Shown: positions 1 to 8,214, counted from the first letter of the stretch. The stretch is 31,875 bases of DNA from an uncultured Lachnospiraceae bacterium (GCA_910588405.1 CAJUPT010000041.1:1-31875); one strand, 5' to 3'. Program-made: numbers and translations. The notes: generated by a model not told the origin, from the sequence alone.

Positions 1-48
1 TGTGGTGCAAGATTGGAGAAATTGGCCTGCAAGGGAAATTCAGACCTT

Positions 49-77
49 TTGACACTCGAATCCTAATATAATATAAT
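49..77 (+). promoter_or_regulatory. Consensus promoter of the first gene
   Basis: TTGACA at 49-54 and TATAAT at 72-77 are separated by exactly 17 bases, a perfect sigma-A type promoter. Transcription should begin near 84, giving a leader of about 125 nt before the start codon at 210. The leader begins in a pair of AAAATTTT-containing inverted repeats (81-89 and 102-110). Confidence 0.75.
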
Positions 78-209
78 TTCTAAAATTTTGAAATAACTAT
101 AAAAATTTTATAAAAGATGCACATAACTCCTTTCTTATGATTGAAAAAGATTATCATTTATACTATAATAGTTCCATTATTTTGGTTTCATTCAGAAAGG
201 AAGGGTTCC

Positions 210-1058
210 ATGCCAGTATCCGCGAAATGCAAAGTAGAATATGCACGAGGAATGGACAGCTGCGAGATTTTTGATTTGCCTCCGGCTGACGGGCCCCGTA
301 CGGCTGCTCCTGCCATGGTAAACCTGATCGCGGCCGAGGCGCCGCTGGCAGAGCGGATTCTGGAATTTTTAAGCTATTCCGGAATGGATGTGCATATGGA
401 CTTTGACCAGGAAGCCGATCTGTTCTCCCTTACAGTCCCTGAAAATCAGTATGAAAAAGGCGTAAAGCTGATGCGGGTGCTGCTGGCCAGTGAAGTGATG
501 CATTCCATGGAGGATGAACGGCGAGACAGGCCCCTTGACACGGAACCTGTCAGGGTTCATGTAAGGGCTTCCGACAAATATACCAATACCAGCTCCTCTG
601 CGCTTTCTTTCCTGCTGGTCGGCTCGTTTCTGATGATGATCCTGCTGCTGACCGCCTTTGACATTATCCGCATCTCCTTTCTGGGCCAGGCCAGAACGCT
701 GGCGGACATCGTATTGACCGCAGTCAGCATCGCTTTTCTGTGCGTCGGCTTTCTTTCCTGGCGGAAAGCACTGGAACTTGAGTCAAAAATTCAGGAGGAG
801 GACCAGTTTAACGAATCCGTATACCAGTGGTTCCTCTCCACCTACACCGGCGACCAGATCGATCAGTCCGCCGACGCCGAGATGGATCAGGATGTGGCCA
901 TGAACCCGGAGAAACAGTACACGATCATCTCCGATGAAATCCGCTGCCTGAAACGGATGGACGTGATCCGGGAATACCTGAAACGGGAATACCGGCAGCT
1001 GGATAATGGGTATGTGGAATATCTCTGTGAGGAACTTTATCAGAAGGTTTTCGAATAA
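210..1058 (+). CDS. Membrane protein of unknown function, two TM segments
   Basis: I do not recognise this protein. The ATG at 210 is chosen because AGAAAGGAAGGG lies just upstream; a TTG at 141 in the same frame has no good ribosome site. The 282-residue product has an acidic soluble N-terminal part (about 1-125), two hydrophobic segments (about 130-150 and 163-183) and a charged C-terminal tail of about 95 residues predicted to be helical. The N-terminal part has a short alpha/beta look, vaguely like small ligand or signal domains, but no motif supports a family. It is transcribed from its own consensus promoter and converges on livF, sharing a bidirectional terminator. The protein is likely inner-membrane anchored with both soluble parts on the same side. 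Confidence 0.75.
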   Translation: MPVSAKCKVEYARGMDSCEIFDLPPADGPRTAAPAMVNLIAAEAPLAERILEFLSYSGMDVHMDFDQEADLFSLTVPENQYEKGVKLMRVLLASEVMHSMEDERRDRPLDTEPVRVHVRASDKYTNTSSSALSFLLVGSFLMMILLLTAFDIIRISFLGQARTLADIVLTAVSIAFLCVGFLSWRKALELESKIQEEDQFNESVYQWFLSTYTGDQIDQSADAEMDQDVAMNPEKQYTIISDEIRCLKRMDVIREYLKREYRQLDNGYVEYLCEELYQKVFE

Positions 1059-1148
1059 CCGTACACAAGCATCATTCCAGAACACTTGCTGTCTTTTATA
1101 AAATCATTGACAATAGTATCTGAAAACCATCATCAAAACATACTCTAT

Positions 1149-1191
1149 AAAAAAGGCATACCCGGTCTATTCTCCCAGGTATGCCTTTTTT
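1149..1191. terminator. Bidirectional terminator overlapping the livF stop codon
   Basis: A 14-bp inverted repeat (1149-1162 and 1178-1191), A-rich on one side and T-rich on the other, can act as an intrinsic terminator for both converging genes. The livF stop codon (1167-1169) lies in the loop, so the stem is partly made of the last livF codons. Confidence 0.8.
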
Positions 1192-1877
1192 ACGGAATCA
1201 TCATTCATCAGTTCTTTGGCGTCGCCTTCCAGAACAATATTCCCCGTTTCCAGAACATAGGCCCGGTTGGCGATGGAAAGGGCTTTCTTTGCGTTCTGTT
1301 CCACCAAAAGCACCGTGGTGCCGGACGCATTAATCTCTTTGATGATATCAAAAATCTCGTTTACATAGATCGGCGACAATCCCATGGAGGGCTCATCCAT
1401 CAATATAATCTTCGGATGGGACATCAGCGCCCGCCCCATAGCCAGCATCTGCTGCTCGCCGCCGGACAGGGTTCCTGCCATCTGCCCTTTTCTCTCCTTC
1501 AGACGGGGGAAACGGGTGTAAACCATTTCCAGAGAGTCCTGGATTTCTTTTTTATCCTTCCGGGTGTAAGCCCCCATCAGCAGATTGTCATATACGCTCA
1601 GTTCCGCGAAGACGCGGCGGCCTTCCGGCACATGAGCCATGCCCATGCCCACAATCTTATAGCCGGGCGTCTTTGTGATATTCTTTCCATCAAACTGGAT
1701 GCTGCCCGCCTTTGCGGAGATCAGCCCGGTGACTGTGTGCAGGATCGTGGTCTTTCCGGCGCCGTTGGCGCCGATCAGGGCGATTACCTCTCCCTCATTT
1801 ACCTCAAATGAGATCCCTTTTATGGCTTTGATCACGCCATAGTACACTTCCAGATCCTTTACCTCAAGCATTGCCAT
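1167..1877 (-). CDS. livF: Branched-chain amino acid ABC transporter ATPase LivF
   Basis: This is the second ATPase of the high-affinity leucine/isoleucine/valine (LIV-I) importer and energises uptake at the cytoplasmic face of LivH/LivM. The 236-residue length is typical. Walker A (GANGAGKT) is at residues 36-43, the ABC signature LSGGEQQ at about 137-143 and Walker B (IILMDEP) at about 157-163. The start ATG at 1877 follows GGAGGGA at a suitable distance. It is the last gene of livH-livM-livG-livF, 30 bp after livG, and ends inside a terminator hairpin. Other HAAT-family substrates such as amides or urea cannot be excluded from sequence alone. Confidence 0.93.
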   Translation of the reverse strand: MAMLEVKDLEVYYGVIKAIKGISFEVNEGEVIALIGANGAGKTTILHTVTGLISAKAGSIQFDGKNITKTPGYKIVGMGMAHVPEGRRVFAELSVYDNLLMGAYTRKDKKEIQDSLEMVYTRFPRLKERKGQMAGTLSGGEQQMLAMGRALMSHPKIILMDEPSMGLSPIYVNEIFDIIKEINASGTTVLLVEQNAKKALSIANRAYVLETGNIVLEGDAKELMNDDSVKKAYLGE

Positions 1878-1907
1878 CTTTTTATCCCTCCAATTACAGT
1901 ACCGCTC

Positions 1908-2666
1908 TTATTCTCCCAGATACGCCTTGATTACTTCGGGATTGTTCAGAACCTCGCTGGTTTTTCCCTCTGCCAGTACCTGGCCGAAGTTTAACACGGT
2001 CAGTTCCTCGCAAATCCCTGATACCAGCTTCATATCATGCTCGATCAGCAAGATCGTCATATGGAAGTTGTCCCTCACAAAACGAATGGTATCCATCAGC
2101 TCACCGGTCTCGTTGGGATTCATGCCCGCCGCCGGCTCATCCAGAAGGAGAAGCTTGGGGTCGGTAGCCAGCGCTCTGGCGATCTCCAGCTTCCGCTGTT
2201 TTCCGTAGGGCAGGTTGGAAGCCAGATAGTCATGTTCATTTTCCAGGCCGAACACCTTTAACAGCTCCATGGCCTTCTCCCGGATCTCCTTTTCCACCTT
2301 ATAATAGGAAGGCAGCCGGAAAACGGCGGACAGCGTGGAATAGCTGTGATGGTTATGCAGTCCCACCTTTACATTATCGATTACGGACATATCCTTAAAC
2401 AGCCGGATGTTCTGAAAGGTTCTGGCAATTCCGGCTTTGTTGATATCAATGGTATTTTTCCCGACCATACTTTCGCCGTCCAGGACGATCGTTCCCTTAT
2501 CCGGTTTGTATACGCCTGTCAGCAGATTAAAAATCGTAGTCTTTCCGGCGCCGTTGGGGCCGATCAGGCCGTAAAGCTGTTCCTTCTCCACGCTGATATT
2601 AAAATTATCTACCGCCCGCAGTCCTCCGAAGGAGATTCCCAGGCTTTCCACTTCTAACAATGCCAT
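1908..2666 (-). CDS. livG: Branched-chain amino acid ABC transporter ATPase LivG
   Basis: This is the first ATPase of the LIV-type importer and pairs with LivF below the LivH/LivM channel. In the 252-residue protein Walker A GPNGAGKT is at 36-43. The signature is the LivG-type variant NLPYGKQR at about 151-158 instead of LSGGQ, and Walker B LLLLDEP is at about 172-178. An excellent ribosome site (AAAGGAGGAGG) lies 7 bases before the ATG, inside the end of livM. It shares its C-terminal KAYLGE ending with LivF, a common feature of this family pair. It is cotranscribed with its neighbours. Confidence 0.93.
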   Translation of the reverse strand: MALLEVESLGISFGGLRAVDNFNISVEKEQLYGLIGPNGAGKTTIFNLLTGVYKPDKGTIVLDGESMVGKNTIDINKAGIARTFQNIRLFKDMSVIDNVKVGLHNHHSYSTLSAVFRLPSYYKVEKEIREKAMELLKVFGLENEHDYLASNLPYGKQRKLEIARALATDPKLLLLDEPAAGMNPNETGELMDTIRFVRDNFHMTILLIEHDMKLVSGICEELTVLNFGQVLAEGKTSEVLNNPEVIKAYLGE

Positions 2667-2668
2667 GT

Positions 2669-3754
2669 CTATGCCTCCTCCTTTGCACTTTTCTTACTGT
2701 TAAACAGGCGCTTCAGACCATAACGCTCTCTGAACTCCCTGCATTTGGGGCTCCAGCTGAAAATCATAACCACGATCAGCACTACCGCATAGATCAGCAT
2801 TCTGTAATCGTTGAGAGAACGCAGCAGCTCGGGAAGCAAAGTCAGCACCACCGCCGCTATGATGGAGCCGCGGATATTTCCGATACCGCCCAGCACCACA
2901 AATACAAGAATCATGATGGACATATTGTAACCGAAGTTTTTGGGCTGCGCTGCCAGCGTGGACAGGTTATGAGCGTACAGTACGCCGGCTACGCCGGCTA
3001 AAGATGCCGATACGGTAAAGGCCAGCAGCTTATATTTCGTCACGTTGATTCCCACGGACTCGGCGGCAATCCGGTTGTCACGGATGGACATGATCGCCCT
3101 GCCCGTACGGGAGTGAATCAGATTGAGCACAATAAAAAGCGTAACCAGAATCAACAGGACGCCGATGAAAAAGGTGGAGTCATTGGGCGTTCCCGTAATG
3201 CCCTGAGGCCCTTTGATAATCACTTCCCCCTCAGGCTCCAGGCCCAGCTCAAAGGCATCCTTCAGCGAGATATGAAATCCCCTGCTGTCTCTGCCCAGGA
3301 AAATGATATTGATCACATTTTTAATAATTTCGCCGAAAGCCAGCGTTACGATCGCCAGATAATCGCCCTTTAACCGGAGCACCGGAATCCCTACCAGAAT
3401 CCCTGCCAGCGCGGCAAAGGCCGCCCCGGTCAGCAGCGCCAGGAAAAACCGCAGACCCGCCACGGGAATCGCGTTCATCGTACATTTGGAAAAAATTGCG
3501 CCCGCAAAGGCTCCCACACACATAAACCCGGCATGGCCCAGGCTCAGCTCACCCAGAATACCCACGGTCAGGTTCAGAGACACCGCAAGAATCACATAGA
3601 TACACAAAGGCACCAGCAGACCTTTAATCAGGCTGGAAACCATACCGGCCCGCATCAGAACCTCCACCACGATATATGCCGCGATCACAAGCCCGTATGT
3701 AATGAGATTATTTTTCATCTGTTTACTCATCGCTTTTGTCTTCATCCGGCTCAC
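2669..3754 (-). CDS. livM: Branched-chain amino acid ABC transporter permease LivM
   Basis: This polytopic permease forms one half of the LIV-type import channel together with LivH. The protein is about 361 residues with roughly nine hydrophobic segments. It has the family pattern of an N-terminal helix pair, a GELSLGHAGF segment and the conserved loop GDYLAIVTLAFGEI. The start is uncertain: a GTG at 3754 directly abuts the livH TAG stop and suggests translational coupling, while an ATG at 3745 has AGGTGA at good spacing and would give 358 residues. The C-terminal end is Lys/Glu-rich and cytoplasmic. The stop is followed within 2 bases by the livG start. Confidence 0.92.
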   Translation of the reverse strand: MSRMKTKAMSKQMKNNLITYGLVIAAYIVVEVLMRAGMVSSLIKGLLVPLCIYVILAVSLNLTVGILGELSLGHAGFMCVGAFAGAIFSKCTMNAIPVAGLRFFLALLTGAAFAALAGILVGIPVLRLKGDYLAIVTLAFGEIIKNVINIIFLGRDSRGFHISLKDAFELGLEPEGEVIIKGPQGITGTPNDSTFFIGVLLILVTLFIVLNLIHSRTGRAIMSIRDNRIAAESVGINVTKYKLLAFTVSASLAGVAGVLYAHNLSTLAAQPKNFGYNMSIMILVFVVLGGIGNIRGSIIAAVVLTLLPELLRSLNDYRMLIYAVVLIVVMIFSWSPKCREFRERYGLKRLFNSKKSAKEEA

Positions 3755-4639
3755 CTACACTTTCTCCTGAATCTGTTTGCCTAAAATTCCGGTGGGCTTC
3801 ACCAGCAGCACCACAATCAGAACCGCAAACACGATGGCGTCCGCCAGCTGAGAGGAAATATAAGCCTTACCCAGAATCTCTATAATACCCAGCAAAATTC
3901 CGCCGATAAACGCGCCCGGAATCGAACCGATTCCGCCGAACACCGCCGCCACAAAGGCTTTGATGCCGGGCATAGCTCCCGTATAAGGCGTCAGGGACGG
4001 ATAAGAGGAACACAGAAGCACGCCGGCGACAGCCGCCAGAGCGGAGCCGATGGCAAAGGTCAGCGCAATGGTTCCGTCCACATTCACACCCATCAGCTGA
4101 GCCGCACCGCCGTCCTCAGAAACAGCCAACATGGCGCGTCCCGGCTTGGAATGGCGGATAAACAGCGTCAGAACGATCATAATAACGATACAGGCCAGAA
4201 TCGTAACGATGGTCTCGCCGGAGATGATCAGGGCGCCGTCTGCCAGAGAAAGCGGAGGAATGGTGACTACTGAAGTAAATGATTTTGTATTTGCGCCGTA
4301 AATCAGCAGCGCCACATTCTGCAGAAGATAGCTGACGCCGATAGCCGTGATCAAAACAACCAATTTGGAGGCCTGGCGCAAGGGCCTGTAGGCAATCCGC
4401 TCGATCACTACGCCCAGCGCCGTACAGACCGCCACGGAAATCAAAATGCCCAGTGCAGGCGGAAGTCCCATCGTACTCACGGTGGAGAAAACCACGAAGC
4501 TGCCGATCATAATGACGTCGCCATGCGCGAAATTCAGCATTTTCGCAATGCCATATACCATCGTATAGCCAAGGGCAATCAGCGCGTATACGCTGCCGAG
4601 GCTGATACCATTCACAAGGTAGGAGATGAATCCCATCAT
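3755..4639 (-). CDS. livH: Branched-chain amino acid ABC transporter permease LivH
   Basis: This is the second permease half of the LIV-type importer: 294 residues, about eight hydrophobic segments, and the diagnostic N-terminal pattern NGISLGSVYALIALGYTMVY followed by MLNFAHGDV. The ATG at 4639 is chosen because AAAGGGG lies 8 to 9 bases upstream; an in-frame start at 4708 would add a non-homologous extension that lies in the leader. It is the first gene of livHMGF, with its own promoter about 130 bases upstream. A shortened copy of a dispersed repeat (4661-4703) lies directly in front of the ribosome site. Confidence 0.93.
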   Translation of the reverse strand: MMGFISYLVNGISLGSVYALIALGYTMVYGIAKMLNFAHGDVIMIGSFVVFSTVSTMGLPPALGILISVAVCTALGVVIERIAYRPLRQASKLVVLITAIGVSYLLQNVALLIYGANTKSFTSVVTIPPLSLADGALIISGETIVTILACIVIMIVLTLFIRHSKPGRAMLAVSEDGGAAQLMGVNVDGTIALTFAIGSALAAVAGVLLCSSYPSLTPYTGAMPGIKAFVAAVFGGIGSIPGAFIGGILLGIIEILGKAYISSQLADAIVFAVLIVVLLVKPTGILGKQIQEKV

Positions 4640-4660
4640 ACACAACACCCCTTTAGTTAT

Positions 4661-4703
4661 AGTTCCGTAACTTCCCTCCCGAAAATCCGGTCCGTTGCGG
4701 TTT
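4661..4703 (-). repeat. Truncated copy of a dispersed intergenic repeat, upstream of livH
   Basis: The two ends match the repeats at 10245-10343 and 22586-22795 (plus-strand GTTCCG(C/T)AACT at one end and GGTCCGTTGC(T/G)G at the other). The internal hairpin arms (CCAAGCCCC / GGGGCTTG) are missing. It ends 21 bases before the livH start codon. Confidence 0.6.
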
Positions 4704-4772
4704 CTCATATGTCACTTGACACTGGCTGCAATAACACTTTGCCGCATTACCGTAATTTCGTCAAGTGTTCCT

Positions 4773-4801
4773 ATTATAACATAGAAAAATGTCCCGCACA
4801 A
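4773..4801 (-). promoter_or_regulatory. Promoter of the livHMGF operon
   Basis: On the minus strand TTGTGC (4801-4796) and a perfect TATAAT (4778-4773) are 17 bases apart. Transcription would start near 4766. The leader contains an 8-bp inverted repeat, CACTTGAC with GTCAAGTG, with arms near 4713-4720 and 4760-4767. Confidence 0.7.
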
Positions 4802-4817
4802 GCCAAAAGAAAGGTTC

Positions 4818-4848
4818 GGAAATTTTTTGAAAAGCTTTTCAAATTTCC
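4818..4848. promoter_or_regulatory. Palindrome upstream of the livH promoter
   Basis: A 14-bp inverted repeat (GGAAATTT...GAAAAG / CTTTTCAAATTTCC) with a 3-base bulge is centred on a perfect GAAAAGCTTTTC. It lies about 20 bases upstream of the livH -35 box and about 65 bases after the binding-protein stop codon. It may be an operator or part of the terminator; no T-run follows it. Confidence 0.45.
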
Positions 4849-4864
4849 CGGCATTAATATAGGA

Positions 4865-4893
4865 AAAGAGGCCCGGAATAATCGGACCCCTTT
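4865..4893 (-). terminator. Terminator after the LIV binding-protein gene
   Basis: An 11-bp stem (arms 4865-4875 and 4883-4893, two G-T pairs, 7-base loop) follows the stop codon at 4915 by about 20 bases. On the minus strand it is followed by a short pyrimidine-rich tail. It separates the abundant binding-protein message from the permease/ATPase message. Confidence 0.65.
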
Positions 4894-4914
4894 GCCTGCT
4901 ATATCGTTCTTATC

Positions 4915-6207
4915 TTACTGAAGCTCAACGGTCACACCATCTTTGATCTGTACGATCATAGGAGCCTTGTTGGGCTCGCCGGTTGCTTCCCAGCTGATTC
5001 CCTTGCCGGTGATGCCGTCATAGCTGATCTCGGTCATAGCCGTTTTCAGAGCATCGCAGATCGCGGAAGCATCCATATCAGGGGTTACGCCTGCTTTTTC
5101 AATCGCAGCCTTTACCACGTACATACAGTCATAAGCGTCTGCCGCAAACTGGTTAGGCGTCTCGCCAAACTGGGTTTCATACTTGGTTACAAAGCTCTTT
5201 ACCATCTCATCCTCGGAGGTAGCAACGAAAGGAGCCATGTACATCAGCTCATTGGCCAGCTCTACCTTAAAGTTCTCCACGCTCAGGATACCGTCCATAC
5301 CGTCTACGCCGAAGAATACCGGTTTATAGCTCTGCTTGTCGCATTCCTGCAGTACCAGGGAAGCCTCGGTATAGTAGAAAGGCATGTACAGCAGATCTGC
5401 CTGCGCATCCTTGGCCTTCTGTACCTGTACGGAGAAATCGGTCTTGCTGTCAGCGGTGAAAGCCTCGGCGGACACGATCTCAAAGCTCTGGTTCTCAGCC
5501 TCGGCACGGAATGCCTCGTAGATACCTACGGAGTAGGGATCGGAGCTGTCGTAGATTACGGCAACCTTGGTGGCCAGACTGTTCTCACCGATGTATTTTG
5601 CAGATTCCAGACCCTGGTTCGGATCGGAGAAACACATACGGAACGCATTGTCATATTTTACACAGTCCACAGCAGTTCCTGAAGGAGTCAGCTGGAACAT
5701 ATTGTCAGCCTGGGTCTTCTCGGCAACCGCGATACAGGGATTGGAAGTTACGCTTCCCACCAGTACCTGCACCCCCCAGTCTTTCAGAGTGTTGTATGCA
5801 TTTACGGACTTCTCGGGATCATGCTCGTCATCCTGGAAGTTCAGCTCAACCTGGCAGCCGTTGATGCCGCCTGCGGCATTGATCTCGTCAGCCGCGATCT
5901 GCGCGCCTCTCTGTACGGCGATACCATAAGCGGAAGCCCCGCCGGTGGTCGGCCCGATTCCGCCGATCTTAAATACGCCCTCGCCGGTAAACGCAACGGT
6001 CTCGCCGGCAGCTGCGGCAGTCGTTTCGCCGCCGGCAGCTGCGGCAGTCGTTTCGCCGCCTGCTGCTTCGCTGTTGTTTTCTGCGGCTGCGGCAGTCGTC
6101 GCATTATCAGCGGCTGCGGTTGTGGTCTTGCCATCATCCTTAGATCCGCATGCAGTCATGGAAACAACCAAAGCCATAGCCATGCACAGACTTAAGATTT
6201 TTTTCAT
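4915..6207 (-). CDS. livJ: Branched-chain amino acid ABC transporter binding lipoprotein
   Basis: This Peripla_BP_6 type extracellular substrate-binding lipoprotein feeds the LivHMGF channel. It is 430 residues from the ATG at 6207, which has GAGGAGG about 8 bases upstream; a longer in-frame start at 6255 falls in the leader hairpin. The N-terminus is a lipoprotein signal peptide with lipobox MTAC, Cys near residue 20. An Ala/Thr/Gly-rich linker follows that contains a perfect 9-residue tandem duplication. The type I fold then begins with KIGGIGPTTGGASAYG and runs through QDDEHDPEKS and YDSSDPYS. It is transcribed separately from livH, from a consensus promoter, and ends in its own terminator. 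Ligand specificity cannot be read from sequence. Confidence 0.92.
   Translation of the reverse strand: MKKILSLCMAMALVVSMTACGSKDDGKTTTAAADNATTAAAAENNSEAAGGETTAAAAGGETTAAAAGETVAFTGEGVFKIGGIGPTTGGASAYGIAVQRGAQIAADEINAAGGINGCQVELNFQDDEHDPEKSVNAYNTLKDWGVQVLVGSVTSNPCIAVAEKTQADNMFQLTPSGTAVDCVKYDNAFRMCFSDPNQGLESAKYIGENSLATKVAVIYDSSDPYSVGIYEAFRAEAENQSFEIVSAEAFTADSKTDFSVQVQKAKDAQADLLYMPFYYTEASLVLQECDKQSYKPVFFGVDGMDGILSVENFKVELANELMYMAPFVATSEDEMVKSFVTKYETQFGETPNQFAADAYDCMYVVKAAIEKAGVTPDMDASAICDALKTAMTEISYDGITGKGISWEATGEPNKAPMIVQIKDGVTVELQ
6004..6057. repeat. Two perfect 27-bp tandem repeats in the lipoprotein linker
   Basis: The 27-base unit at 6004-6030 is repeated identically at 6031-6057. It encodes two copies of an Ala/Thr/Gly/Glu 9-mer in the flexible linker between the lipid anchor and the binding domain. 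The perfect identity indicates recent slippage or duplication. Confidence 0.85.
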
Positions 6208-6237
6208 TTCTTTTTCCTCCTCGTTTTTTCTATGTAT

Positions 6238-6281
6238 AAAAATGCAAAGCACCATAACAATTATGAAGCATTTGCATTTTT
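6238..6281 (-). other. Leader hairpin next to the ribosome site of the LIV binding-protein gene
   Basis: Perfect 11-bp arms (6238-6248 and 6271-6281) enclose a loop that can form an inner CATAA/TTATG stem. On the transcript the stem ends in a short U-run about 20 bases before the ribosome site. It could be an attenuator or an mRNA-stabilising structure. Confidence 0.6.
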
Positions 6282-6306
6282 GTACTCAATCGTATACTGA
6301 TCCGCC

Positions 6307-6358
6307 AAACGATTTGCTATTCTCTCAAAAGTCACTTGCGTATGCCTGTAAATCGTTT
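6307..6358 (-). other. Leader inverted repeat, 9-bp arms
   Basis: AAACGATTT at 6307-6315 pairs with AAATCGTTT at 6350-6358, about 34 bases apart. It lies within the 170-nt leader, just after the predicted transcription start, and could pair in RNA or be a split operator. Confidence 0.5.
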
Positions 6359-6384
6359 TGCTGACGGGTATATAAAACAGCTAT

Positions 6385-6413
6385 ATTATATACAGCCCAT
6401 TATCCATTGTCAA
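6385..6413 (-). promoter_or_regulatory. Perfect consensus promoter of the LIV binding-protein gene
   Basis: On the minus strand TTGACA (6413-6408), a 17-base spacer and TATAAT (6390-6385) match the consensus exactly. Start is near 6378, leaving an approximately 170-nt leader before the ATG at 6207. A strong promoter fits an abundant binding lipoprotein. Confidence 0.85.
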
Positions 6414-6464
6414 CTCTTTTGACCCGGAATCACCTATAATAATTAGGAATAAAAGGTATAATTT

Positions 6465-7259
6465 TCAGGAAAGAAGCATCCTGTCATTGGAAAATTCCTC
6501 GCCGCTGGCTTCCTCGAACTTGGCCAGCAGATCGGATACTTGAAGCCCCTTCTTCTCCTCGCCCTTTACATCATAGATAATATGACCGTCGTGCATCATA
6601 ATCAGACGGTTGCCGATCTGAATGGCATCTTTCATATTATGCGTCACCATGATTGCGGTCAGCTTCTGTTCTTCCACGATCTCCTTCGTCAGATCCAGCA
6701 CCTTTTTCGCCGTCCTGGGGTCCAGAGCGGCCGTATGTTCATCCAGCAGCAAAAGCCTGGGCTTCTGCAGGGTAGCCATCAAAAGGGTCAGCGCCTGACG
6801 CTGTCCGCCGGACAGCAGGCCCACTTTGGCGCTCATACGTTCCTCAAGCCCTAAGCCCAGCCGTTTCAGCTCCTCATAATACTGTTCTCTTTCCCTTTTC
6901 GTGATTCCCCAGCGCAGCCCCCGGGACTTGCCCCGGCGGAAAGCCATGCTCAGATTCTCCTGAATTTCCATGCCGGCAGCCGTACCCATCATAGGGTCCT
7001 GAAACACCCGTCCCATAAAATGAGCCCGCTTATACTCCGGCATCAGAGACACATCCGTCCCATCAATGATAATCTTCCCGGCATCGATGGGATACACTCC
7101 GGCCACCATGTTCAGCATCGTAGACTTACCGGCGCCGTTGCCGCCGATCACAGTTACAAAATCTTCTTCCTCAAGCTTCAAATTCAGATCGGTCAGCGCT
7201 TTCTTTTCGTTTACGGTGCCTCTGTTAAAGGTTTTATATACATGACTAATTTCCAGCAT
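6465..7259 (-). CDS. ABC transporter ATPase, TrpZ/COG1101-like
   Basis: This ATPase belongs to a three-part importer with the permease and binding lipoprotein upstream. The 264-residue protein has Walker A (GGNGAGKST) at 39-47, LSGGQ at 149-153 and a Walker B LLLLDEHTAALDP at about 169-181. The DEHTAALDP form, with His in place of the usual Pro, is typical of this family. The ATG at 7259 is selected because AAGGAGG sits 9 bases upstream; the ATG at 7268 is too close to that site. It overlaps the permease stop by 14 bases, so translation is probably coupled. Streptococcal relatives are assigned to tryptophan uptake (TrpXYZ), but no Trp-specific leader is visible here, so the substrate is open. 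Confidence 0.88.
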   Translation of the reverse strand: MLEISHVYKTFNRGTVNEKKALTDLNLKLEEEDFVTVIGGNGAGKSTMLNMVAGVYPIDAGKIIIDGTDVSLMPEYKRAHFMGRVFQDPMMGTAAGMEIQENLSMAFRRGKSRGLRWGITKREREQYYEELKRLGLGLEERMSAKVGLLSGGQRQALTLLMATLQKPRLLLLDEHTAALDPRTAKKVLDLTKEIVEEQKLTAIMVTHNMKDAIQIGNRLIMMHDGHIIYDVKGEEKKGLQVSDLLAKFEEASGEEFSNDRMLLS

Positions 7260-8184
7260 GACCGTCATCCTCCTTCCCCAGAGAAGCTTTATAGCTTTGC
7301 ACCTGTCGCCGCTTATCAATGGCAACCGGAACAGCCAGAGCCACAGCTACCAGAATCGCAGTCAAAAGCTTTAAGTCGTCCGTATTCAGACCCATCTGCA
7401 GCACAAGCGCTACAATAATTCTATAGATCACAGAGCCCAGAATAACGGAAAACAGCTTGGTTCCAAATGCCATCCGCTTTTTGCCACTAAACAGCACCTC
7501 ACCGATAATGATGGAGGCCAGACCGATGACGATGGCTCCCGTTCCCATCTTAATATCCGCATATCCCTGGCTCTGAGTAACCAGCGCGCCGGAAAGCGCG
7601 ATGAGAGCATTGCCCACCATCAGTCCCAATACCTTGGTAAAATTGGTGTTTACTCCCAGAGAACGGACCATATGCTCATTGCTACCGGTGGCACGGATGG
7701 CTGAACCGATCTCAGTGCCAAAAAAGCAGTAGAGCAGCGCGATCAATGCAGAGCAGAACACTGTGCCAATAATCAGGGATACCCAGGCAGCTGGCAGCCC
7801 GGTCAAGGCCACCAGCTGCTTAAACATGGTATCCAATTTTAATAATGGAGTATTGGACCTTCCCATAATCCGCAAATTCACGGAATAGAGACCGATCTGT
7901 GTGAGAATTCCGGCCAGGATAGCAGGGATATCACATTTTGTATGTAAAAAACCTGTCACCGCACCAGCCGCCGCGCCGGCTGCGATTGCAACGATCAGAG
8001 ACAGCCAGGGATTCACACCTATCGTAATCATCGTTGCGCAGATAGAACCGCCCAGGGCGAAGCTGCCGTCTACCGTCAGATCCGCGATATCCAGCACCCT
8101 GTATGTCATATATACGCCAAGAGCCATGATTCCCCAGAGCACGCCCTGGCTTACTGCGCCCTGAATCGCCAACAATATTCCCAT
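7246..8184 (-). CDS. ABC transporter permease, TrpY/COG4120-like
   Basis: This integral membrane permease of the same importer has 312 residues and about eight hydrophobic segments. It carries the family motif TYRVLDIADLTVDGSFALGG near residues 27-46 and a conserved GSNEHMVRSLGVNT loop that should contact the ATPase. The start ATG at 8184 follows GGAGG at good spacing. It lies 30 bases behind the binding-protein stop and overlaps the ATPase start. The TVDGSF signature is characteristic of permeases encoded beside COG2984 lipoproteins. The substrate is unproven; tryptophan or another aromatic or modified ligand are candidates. Confidence 0.88.
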   Translation of the reverse strand: MGILLAIQGAVSQGVLWGIMALGVYMTYRVLDIADLTVDGSFALGGSICATMITIGVNPWLSLIVAIAAGAAAGAVTGFLHTKCDIPAILAGILTQIGLYSVNLRIMGRSNTPLLKLDTMFKQLVALTGLPAAWVSLIIGTVFCSALIALLYCFFGTEIGSAIRATGSNEHMVRSLGVNTNFTKVLGLMVGNALIALSGALVTQSQGYADIKMGTGAIVIGLASIIIGEVLFSGKKRMAFGTKLFSVILGSVIYRIIVALVLQMGLNTDDLKLLTAILVAVALAVPVAIDKRRQVQSYKASLGKEDDGHAGN

Positions 8185-8214
8185 AATGTCCTCCAGCTTT
8201 TGTTTCTTCTTTAC

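Noticed and set aside
1086..1811. Long plus-strand frame opposite livF
   Set aside because: Antisense shadow of a clearly conserved ABC ATPase gene; no ribosome site and no recognisable protein.
5511..6195. Plus-strand Arg/Pro/Ala-rich frames opposite the LIV binding-protein gene
   Set aside because: Composition mirrors the GC-rich Ala/Thr linker on the other strand; no start signals.
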